Assembly: GCF_000485595.1 (NCBI RefSeq)
Contig: NW_014577279.1
Span: 208,999 to 248,394, forward strand
Length of the DNA stretch: 39,396 nucleotides
Source: Priapulus caudatus
Taxonomy: Eukaryota; Priapulida; Priapulimorpha; Priapulimorphida; Priapulidae
Direction: 5' to 3'
Positions within the stretch are counted from its first letter, which is position 1, and each line of letters begins with the position of its first letter. Positions 38,506 through 39,396 of this stretch are shown piece by piece. The notes under the pieces are model-generated. The model worked only from the letters and a program-made list of their open reading frames with translations, had not been told where the DNA came from and did no database searches. The translations under genes and the position numbers were made by a program.

Positions 38506-39316
38506 GCGTGTTCACTGCTAGATTCGCCCCACTAGCTCTGCATCAGGTCAGAGTCTGAAAGGTTATTCCGAAAGTACTATGAGGGCGCGGATAACTAAAA
38601 CTAGTTCACTAGCAACCGTAGTCCGAGCCGACGCATACCCCAGTAATGGGGTCTGCGGCCGCGTCTATCTCAATCACGGAAAGCCACCTCCAGTTTGGAG
38701 GTGGCACTTATAAGTAACATATGCGCCCGATATATACAATCATATTGCATGGAACTTACTTTAATCTGAACTTGAATCATTTATCTACGTGCATGCACGC
38801 TATGATGACCTGGTAGCGGCCACAACATAAGAATATATCAAGTTGTTTACCTAATGGTAAATATAAACATCCAAAGAAAATGTTCTGTCTTCATTCACAT
38901 TTGTCAACCAATGAAAATCACTTCCGGTTACTTCGGCTATTCCCGATGTTCAACAGGAAACATGGTAGGTAGCAGAGCATATAAATCACCTATATGCCTA
39001 TATAAATCACCTATATAAATCACCTATATGGTGATTTATATGCTCTGTAGGTAGTCTGTGGGTAGTCCGCGCCATCTATTATTATTTTGAATTATTATTT
39101 CCGAGTGAACCCGAGGCTACCGGAAGTGAATTTCATTGGTCGATCGAAAAATCTGTCAAATGTGGCCAAAAATATCGAAGTTACTCTGACTAGGATGAAT
39201 TATTGCATGAAAACAAAGTTCTGAAACGGAACAGTACTTTCGGAATAACCTTGTCAAGACTTCCTGATCCTCAGATGCAAGAGCTAGCGTGGGCGCGAAT
39301 CTAGCAGTGAACACGC
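38506..39316. repeat. Nested long inverted repeat (about 0.8 kb foldback)
   Basis: Outer arms 38506-38578 and 39233-39316 (GTGTTCACTGCTAGATTCG and GGTTATTCCGAAAGTACT with their complements). Middle arms 38907-38936 and 39111-39140 (26 of 30 bases pair, ACCAATGAAA-TCACTTCCGG). Inner perfect 18-bp arms 38973-38990 and 39030-39047. The arm spacing is unequal (extra DNA on the left). No coding frame. Confidence 0.8.
38683..38705. repeat. Perfect GC-rich hairpin inside the foldback
   Basis: GCCACCTCCA-GTT-TGGAGGTGGC: ten base pairs and a three-base loop, within the extra left-hand DNA of the foldback. It is not a histone 3' stem-loop by sequence. Confidence 0.9.
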
Positions 39317-39396
39317 ATGGCGCCGACTGTGCGAAGAGCATATATCGCCTTTTTGTGTAAAATCAGTGTATAATTCCAGTGACTTCATCTCTCTCA

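Noticed and set aside
38683-38705. Histone mRNA 3' stem-loop
   Set aside because: The stem is longer and the sequence differs from the histone consensus; no histone gene is near.

Overview
The window is nuclear DNA from an animal, most likely a marine invertebrate. The genes are split by GT-AG introns, the intervening DNA is AT-rich, and it is full of small inverted-repeat transposons, microsatellites and telomere-like CCCTAA tracts. No operon, Shine-Dalgarno site, CRISPR array or other prokaryotic feature was seen. I cannot place the phylum from sequence alone.

Region 1 (1-26.2 kb, + strand) is the 3' half of one large gene for a full-size ABC transporter of subfamily A, closest in layout to the vertebrate ABCA1/ABCA4/ABCA7 group. 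I resolved 27 exons whose splice phases all join without a break, plus a probable small last exon. Together they encode about 1343 residues: nucleotide-binding domain 1 from just after its Walker A motif, a linker, transmembrane domain 2 with a large cysteine-containing extracellular loop, nucleotide-binding domain 2 complete, and the C-terminal regulatory region. The first half of the transporter (TMD1, extracellular loop 1, Walker A of NBD1) lies upstream of the window. The introns carry a hairpin-ended repeat family, interstitial telomere-like DNA, an ATGGG tract, pogo-, hAT- and piggyBac-type MITEs, tRNA-like segments, and an 822-base assembly gap whose two flanks are nearly identical.

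Region 2 (about 26.3-30 kb) holds a 319-bp MITE and, on the - strand, a decayed copy of a multi-copy protein gene. It resembles a repetitive, uncharacterised family that I recall from predicted proteins of invertebrates such as cnidarians. This copy has several frameshifts, an in-frame stop, a probable internal deletion and a truncated 3' end.

Region 3 (30-39.4 kb) is gene-poor. It contains a Harbinger-type MITE with TAA target duplications, an inverted-repeat element built around a telomere-like core, a minisatellite of about 28-bp units with a higher-order duplication, one possible - strand terminal exon near 36.6 kb, an ACGC-rich microsatellite, a small hairpin element between 13-bp direct repeats, and a nested inverted repeat of about 0.8 kb at the right end. 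The only gene I consider surely functional is the ABCA transporter.
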